Assembly: GCA_013115125.1 (NCBI GenBank)
Contig: JABANN010000165.1
Span: 1-58,532 of the forward strand
DNA from: Perkinsus olseni
Taxonomy: Eukaryota; Perkinsozoa; Perkinsida
DNA length: 58,532 bases
Reading direction: 5' to 3'
Below, piece by piece: positions 53,668-58,532 of this stretch. Each line of letters begins with the position of its first letter. Position 1 is the first letter of the stretch. Position numbers and translations under genes: made by a program. The notes beneath the pieces are model-generated. The model had not been told where the DNA came from and made no database searches. It saw only the letters and a program-made list of their open reading frames with translations.

Positions 53668-54003
53668 TTATCGAGCTACTTCACGACTCACCTCATGTCT
53701 CTGAGAGATAACCTGGGCGGCGCTCTCACAGCGGAACCCTTCCCTCAGGAGGGATACCAGGAAGGATGGGTACTCCGTCAAAGCCGGGGCTGGCCACTCG
53801 AACCGGGCGAACGACTTGGCCTGATGGCAGGCAATGAGGATAGTCATGCACTCACAGGACGGCATTCGAAGAATCGAGTGTCCCCCAGTATCCTGATCTA
53901 CCTCACTATGCACTGGCTGCGCATGGACGACGCAGGATGAGAAGGGACGTAAAATATTTCTCCTATTTCTTCTTCGAGGGGAATCAGCTATGCACGCATG
54001 CAC
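53668..54003 (-). CDS. Hypothetical reading frame between inverted repeats
   Basis: A 111-codon frame containing HSEVDQDTGGHSILRMPSCE and FARFEWPAPALTEYPSFLVS. No domain, signal peptide or splice partner is recognised. Its N-terminus overlaps the inverted repeat copy, so only the interior is a candidate. Confidence 0.2.
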   Translation of the reverse strand: MHACIADSPRRRNRRNILRPFSSCVVHAQPVHSEVDQDTGGHSILRMPSCECMTILIACHQAKSFARFEWPAPALTEYPSFLVSLLREGFRCESAAQVISQRHEVSREVAR

Positions 54004-54035
54004 AATAAGACGATCGGCGGATGATAATTAACAGC
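53936..54035 (-). repeat. Dispersed repeat, copy 3 (inverted)
   Basis: The plus strand reads ATGCACGCATGCACAATAAG and then GACGATCGGCGG, the reverse complement of copies 1 and 2. With copy 2 it brackets a roughly 310-bp segment containing the frame at 53668-54003. Confidence 0.6.
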
Positions 54036-54280
54036 TCTATGCAGAGTTGTTTCTCAAGCGAGGGGCAGAAGCCTCCGATCACTGCCACTGCGATTTGAAG
54101 CTACGAAGCTCGTGATGAGCCCGAGTCCCCCCTCCGAGAGACGCTCCCCACCGTCTGTGGTTTCAATTTGTCTTCAATCCTTTTGCTCAGCCTCGCTCGA
54201 ACCCCGTTGTCCATGACTACTGCCTTTGGCGTGCCGTACCTGCCATCGCCCTACTCGCCCTCAGCCCGATCAGCCCACCC

Positions 54281-54592
54281 CTACAGAGTAGCAGCGTCAA
54301 TGCTCGGCAACAGCTCGTTATGCACAAGTTTATTAACGTCGATCCCTCGATCTCTCTCCCAGATATCCTTCGGCTCCGGAGAGAGTACAACTTCTAGCTT
54401 CTCAGGAGGGACTGCTGAGCGTAGTAGAAGAGCATCCGACGGGCACCTCACCGCAGCCTTCGGGATCTCGCTCGAACTGCTCAGGAGTCGGTCGCGTGTC
54501 ACTGAGGGGTGCCGCTGGTTGCAGAGGCACCTACAAACGGAAGCGCGGCTAAGAGAGAGAAGGGCATCTCTTTTCCACTGGCACATCGCCAA
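54281..54592 (-). CDS. Hypothetical exon downstream of GT2 relative D
   Basis: The frame includes PPEKLEVVLSPEPKDIWERD and RGIDVNKLVHNELLPSIDAA, which look like real protein. No motif is recognised. It may be a 3' exon of the GT2-like gene immediately upstream on the same strand or a separate small gene. Confidence 0.3.
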   Translation of the reverse strand: MAMCQWKRDALLSLSRASVCRCLCNQRHPSVTRDRLLSSSSEIPKAAVRCPSDALLLRSAVPPEKLEVVLSPEPKDIWERDRGIDVNKLVHNELLPSIDAATL

Positions 54593-54659
54593 AAATTCAC
54601 TGAAAATTCATTTTCCGCTTTCTCCGGATCTTTCCTGATGCGTTAAAGTACACCCACTT

Positions 54660-55998
54660 TAGGATGTCATAGGTGAGAAAAATATCGGAAAATCAAGATA
54701 ACGGCGGAGCGAAGTTTTTATGATACGGTCTCGGTTGAACAGTAGCAATTTTTTTTGCGAAAAAAATGACTGACACCAAATTCTGGCAGCTGTTTTTCCT
54801 GCATTCTTTCGAGGGTGTAAGGCTTGGCCGGGCCTATGATATCTGGGAAAAATTCCGGAGGTGGCATGGTGACGGGAGAGATCTCGATCTGAAAATTGGA
54901 ATAACAAAATTTCGGAAAATTGCAGAGCTGACCATCTTCTGAGGAGGGATAGGGGGGAGGTCTTCCTCGGCATTCACTGGGGGAGGGGGGTCCGGACGAA
55001 CCTGTCGAGGGACGCAAAGCGATAAGGTGATCGATTTGAGAATGCTACCACGCAGCCGGCGAGAGGCTCCTCTTCGAATTTGATAGGAATGTCCATCGAG
55101 GAAACCCCTGATGATGGACCGAGAAGCGAGCAGGCAAAACGCCGTGACGAGGAATCGAACCCGCGACCTCACCATCGCCTTGGCCAGCAATGACCTCATC
55201 GAGACCGTCAACGGGAGGTTCGTAGTCAACGGACAAAGCGACCGGAGGTAGCACCACATCGGAAGGATCTACTAATAATACCAAATCGAGCACGTGATCG
55301 ATTCGTGATTACTCACCTATACCATCTTTTCGCTCTTTTTTATCAATTTCCATCAGATCCGGCGGCTCCCCACACAGCACCTTCAGGAAGCACAGGCGGA
55401 TGGACCCCATACCAGGGCACCGGGTCGGGGAGGGCAAAACCCAACTACTGCGGCAGCAGCAGCAGCAGCAGCAGCAGCCTAGTGATTCAGCTCGTCACGG
55501 ACGATTCAACCACAGAGAAGTCCCGTTTTTACTGTTATTCTGAAAAAACTTCAAAATGTTTTACGGTATTATTTTTCATGATCATAATTTATGTTCTTCA
55601 GTATAAGAGATTGAAAATAGGTGATAATGTTTATTGCAACTTCGAGTCGGATATCTTCTTATTACTAGCTGGTCGAACTCCTCCGAGTGTCGCTTGACCA
55701 GCTGCTGCTCCTCCGCCGTCAACTCGTTCATCTCCTCCACTACGTCCCACGCCCTCTCCGCCATCTCCGGCTCAACCACGCCTGAACTTATACCATCCCA
55801 CGAGTGAAAGTAACCACAGAAGCTTGAGATGAACAAAGGGCTCAGTGCTGTTACTCCTGTTACGCACGCCAAAAATCTCACAAGTAAAAATCTTCCCACC
55901 CCTAGTGCTTTGACGTTGTTCCCTTCATCGTTGTTATATCCCAGATTTGAGTACTGTACTGTGTGAATCAGTACTGCTATGCTCCTATTGGTCGCCAA
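54660..55998 (-). CDS. Partial, diverged GT2-like membrane protein (copy D)
   Basis: Exons in coding order: a 5' frame starting at 55998 with a membrane helix (RFLLVRFLACVTGVTALSPL) and an acidic helix (EPEMAERAWDVVEEMNELTA); an exon with IRLCFLKVLCGEPPDLMEID; then DLVLLVDPSDVVLPPVALSV, which aligns with FRYALVIDD...LLLPTSMEL of paralogues A-C and is closer to the generic GT2 DDDVxLP site. Downstream are VSSMDIPIKFEEEPLAGCV, a proline-rich exon and TMPPPEFFPDIIGPAKPYTL. The IFVVDxG and NYAYLPED motifs are not visible, so the copy is partial or strongly diverged. One intron (around 55.15-55.19 kb) holds GCGGGTTCGATTCCTCG; another starts GTGAGTAATCACGAATCGAT and carries the CGATCACGTG palindrome. 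Confidence 0.5.
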
Positions 55999-56242
55999 AT
56001 TGAACTATTCTACCATTGCTACTCTGTGACGGTCTACGCAAGCACAGTTCTCAGATTTCAATTTCGCCCCCCTGTTATGTTGAGCACAGCACCAAGGTAG
56101 TTCAGGACGCCCGCATTTCTGTGCTGCAGCGACCTCTTCTTCACTCGCCAGCAGTTTCCATCGCGCCAGTCCTCAGCACGCGTAAAAACATGCAACACGA
56201 TTTACGGTAGGTGCGGTACTCCGCCGTCAGGAGCAAGATAGA

Positions 56243-57000
56243 TTATTTTTTATCCCCCACTATTATTCGATCGGTGAAAGCATCCACTTTCACCCATCTG
56301 AGATCCCCCAGTGGGCGATGGCCGTCTTCTGAATCGTCACGCGCCACGAAATTGTCCATCTTACTTTCCAAAGTAATATCGTCCTTCAGAGCCTCAGCCA
56401 CGTCGTGTCCGATGGTTTCTGCATAGACTGCGTGAAGTGACTCCTCCAAGATTTTGGCGGGGACGTTGCTGAGGGCGATTCTCAGGTACCCTTATGAGCT
56501 ACGGCTCTACGCAGTATTTTGCCAAGTACCATGGTCAACCTAAGATTCCCTAAGATTCCGAATGTTCCCATATTGAGAGAGTTTCATGCAATCACACTCT
56601 CAATAGGTAGGAGACTGTATGAGTTTTCCGGCGGTGTGCTCGCTACACGCACTCGCCTTGCAAACGAAGAATCCCCTCAACCGCACCCCTTCTCGAAGTC
56701 CGCTTTCTGGCGAAAGATCTTAACAACTCCTTCAGGCGTTCCGGTCTGAAACTTAACCGTAAGTGCTTCGCTCCGCCGGCCTCAACCATTTTGACCACAC
56801 CCTACCTGATCGTCTCCTGAGCTCTTGCCTCGCCTTAGGACTGTCTCATCCATGCTCTTACCCCCACCAACGCCACTACCACTTGGGATCAGGTACCTGA
56901 CGGGCCCAATGTCTCTCGCGTGGGTTTGTGTAGTACCCCTTCTCGCAGAGGTCCTCGTAGGTTGGGCTCTCCTCGACAGCTCTGTCGCCCTCTTCAGCAA
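56243..57000 (-). CDS. Protein of unknown function, partial gene model
   Basis: Supported exons: RRAQPTRTSARRGTTQTHAR...GGGKSMDETVLRRGKSSGDDQ, spliced in phase to TGTPEGVVKIFRQKADFEKG; then IALSNVPAKILEESLHAVYA and TIGHDVAEALKDDITLE, spliced by a 36-nt intron to KDGHRPLGDLRWVKVDAFTD, ending RIIVGDKK at 56243. The family is not recognised. The C-terminal part is acidic and helical. An intron near 56.77 kb contains GGCGGAGCGAAGC, another shared intron motif. The 5' end is unresolved; an exon at 58139-58198 may belong to it. Confidence 0.5.
56329..56364 (-). other. 36-nt intron consisting of the AATTTCGTGGCGCG motif
   Basis: GTAAGATGGAC is followed by AATTTCGTGGCGCGTGACG and then ATTCAG. The length is divisible by three and the frame is open either way, so retention would add NFVARD-like residues. 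Splicing joins DDITLE to KDGHRPLG. Confidence 0.6.
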
Positions 57001-58130
57001 CTACAACCTATTAACAACGTGATTGTAGCATAAAATTACGCCAGCCAGTGTCAGGCGGATATTTCGGTAGATGTAACAGCTATCTGGTCCATGACACTAT
57101 CTTCTCAGTGTCTTCAACAGCTGCTTCATCACGGCATCATTCTCTTTGTCTTTGCCCATGATCAACCTCCCATCACCACATCAACACTCCACTGGCGTCG
57201 CTTTCGCATTTTCACGAGTATGCGCTTTGTTTTCAAGTCGTTTTCAAACCTGCCGACCTCCGCTGCTCCTGCCCGCCCTCCCCCCTGTCCTGGCCTTCGC
57301 CCGTACAAGCACATATAGCAGTGCTGAGCATGCAGGGGGTTCCTGTGGGTGTGGGGCTGCCAAACGGGGAGGGTAGAGGAGGGGGGAAGAACTGTGGAAG
57401 AAGGGTCTGAAAGGCAATGAGAATCTTCGAGGTATCTTTAGGTATGAAGTCAGCACGGCTGTGGGTCGAGGACTGGCCCGTTCTGAAAACGACGTTTTTA
57501 CTGCTAATGCTACACTTTAACTTTCGTCACACTTTCTGTTCCGTATCTTCCAGAAGAAAGCCGTCTTTTCGCTTTCCATAGAACTGTCAGCTTTCATCAT
57601 CCCACAGAAAGTTCACAATAGCACTGCACTGAGTGTATGGTAAGGACGCGAAGAGAATTCCACCCCATCGTACGAAGCTCTCATCATCACCACCACCAAC
57701 AACCTACCCGCACGATTCTCATTGACGGCCACGGTGACAGCGGTGTCTGGACGGGCGGGCGGATCCTGAAAAGCGAGAGTTGTGGTACTGGTAGTGGAAC
57801 GCCCTGGCATGCTTCGTTCGACTATCTTGAATGCATCACTAGAAAAGAGACGAAAAAATTATGTTGTTCAACAATTTGCTCAATATCGACCGAATATTGT
57901 AACAATCGTGCTGGTTGTTCAATCTTCGACCACACTCGTGCTCAACCATGATCGACCTTGGATACGTTTTTACCCGCTCTCTCTTTGGCACTCACGCTCT
58001 CTGGCAATTTTCAAGACAATCTTTCGCTAGACCGAAACGAAAGAACATCGCCCATTCCGTTTTGCTGGCCGCGAAGAATCCACTGAAACTACACCGAAAA
58101 ATTACGGTTTCCCGTGGTGAGGCCAACTCG
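57001..58130. other. Unresolved stretch, probably introns and exons of minus-strand genes
   Basis: Minus-strand fragments such as DTAVTVAVNENRAG (57.7 kb) and FSGFFAASKTEWAMFFRFGL (58.05 kb) look coding, but I cannot connect them. No domain is recognised. Confidence 0.3.
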
Positions 58131-58138
58131 AGGCTCAC

Positions 58139-58198
58139 CTGTTGTTGTTGCTGCTGGTCGTCGTCGTGGTGGTGGGGGTCTGTGTCACTGCCTGACAT
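58139..58198 (-). CDS. First coding exon with His/Asp/Gln runs
   Basis: The ATG at 58198 follows an acceptor-like CTGATTCCGCAG. The 20-codon exon encodes MSGSDTDPHHHDDD and six glutamines before a GTGAGC donor. It is likely the start of a gene running toward lower coordinates. Confidence 0.45.
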
Positions 58199-58259
58199 GA
58201 AAGGAGTTACTGCGGAATCAGCAGAGACCACCTGCGACTATCTTGAACTTTAACAACAC

Positions 58260-58532
58260 TCTTGCTACAGTACGCGCAATCTCAAGAGCCCCGTTTCGTG
58301 TCACCAGCTTAACTTCGTCCCTAGAGCTCGTAGCGACCTGAAATTTCGGCTATGGGCTCTCCTAACGTTGTTATATCGTTCAAATGTGTCACCGTTCGAA
58401 TTATCGAACAAGAAATTTTTGGGGCATTTTCCACCGTGCGCCGGCAGAGGGGCTCATTGCAGTGTGTCGATCACCCCCTGAGGGAGATCGAGGTGGGCGA
58501 GCGCTCCTTACTTGTCTGTGACCGTCACAACC
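58260..58532. other. Window-edge stretch
   Basis: Nothing recognisable before the end of the window. Confidence 0.4.

Noticed and set aside
55447-55479. (GCA)n run as a polyglutamine-coding exon
   Set aside because: The frames around it do not connect to the flanking minus-strand exons. It is probably a microsatellite within an intron.

Overview
This is nuclear DNA from a protist. A calmodulin gene with five short GT-AG introns encodes a canonical 149-residue protein ending MMMAK, as in dinoflagellates, perkinsids and plants. Introns are tiny (mostly 36-90 nt), coding density is high, and several start codons follow a pyrimidine run plus AG, as expected for spliced-leader trans-splicing. A Perkinsus-like alveolate is the best guess. 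That assignment is an inference, not a sequence match.

Layout. 1-3.9 kb: calmodulin (+), a hypothetical minus-strand reading frame, a MITE and a small secreted protein. 4.4-6.0 kb: a complete six-exon glutathione S-transferase (-). 6.6-28.9 kb: three tandem, intron-rich paralogues (A, B, C, all -) of a large membrane glycosyltransferase related to family GT2, each with an acidic or polar N-terminus, a membrane anchor, a cysteine-containing ectodomain, a GT2 domain and a multi-pass C-terminal region. A fourth, partial and diverged relative (D) lies at 54.7-56.0 kb. 31-36 kb: nested mobile DNA, with a broken hAT transposase gene whose 69-bp coding repeats were split by a 1.14-kb MULE-like element with a 10-bp target duplication, then a zinc-knuckle open frame and an 18-bp minisatellite. 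36.7-40.8 kb: a decayed non-LTR retrotransposon (endonuclease, reverse transcriptase, RNase H, zinc motif). 42.9-51.0 kb: an acidic 176-residue orphan (+), a 687-residue protein with three copies of an unrecognised domain and an AT-hook (-), a 174-residue orphan (+) and an ankyrin-repeat protein (-). 51.2-58.5 kb: another MITE, dispersed repeats and several partly resolved minus-strand genes.

The most striking signal is in the introns. Unrelated genes carry introns built from a few shared short sequences: tRNA-like T-arms with the GGTTCGA core; a 14-18 base motif AATTTCGTGGCGCG; GTGCATGCGTGCA; tandem TTGCAAGA; a hairpin ATCTTCGC...GCGAAGAT; AGCGGAGCGAAG; and CGATCACGTGATCG. One T-arm intron is present in GT2 copy C but absent from the same codon junction in copies A and B. 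This looks like introner-type intron gain from tRNA-like sequence.

A second signal is a set of perfect inverted repeats, many with a one-base centre. In the LINE one is best explained as a 14-nt inverted, templated insertion that shifts the reading frame. Exon models come from reading frames and splice consensus by eye; boundaries in the GT2 genes are incomplete.
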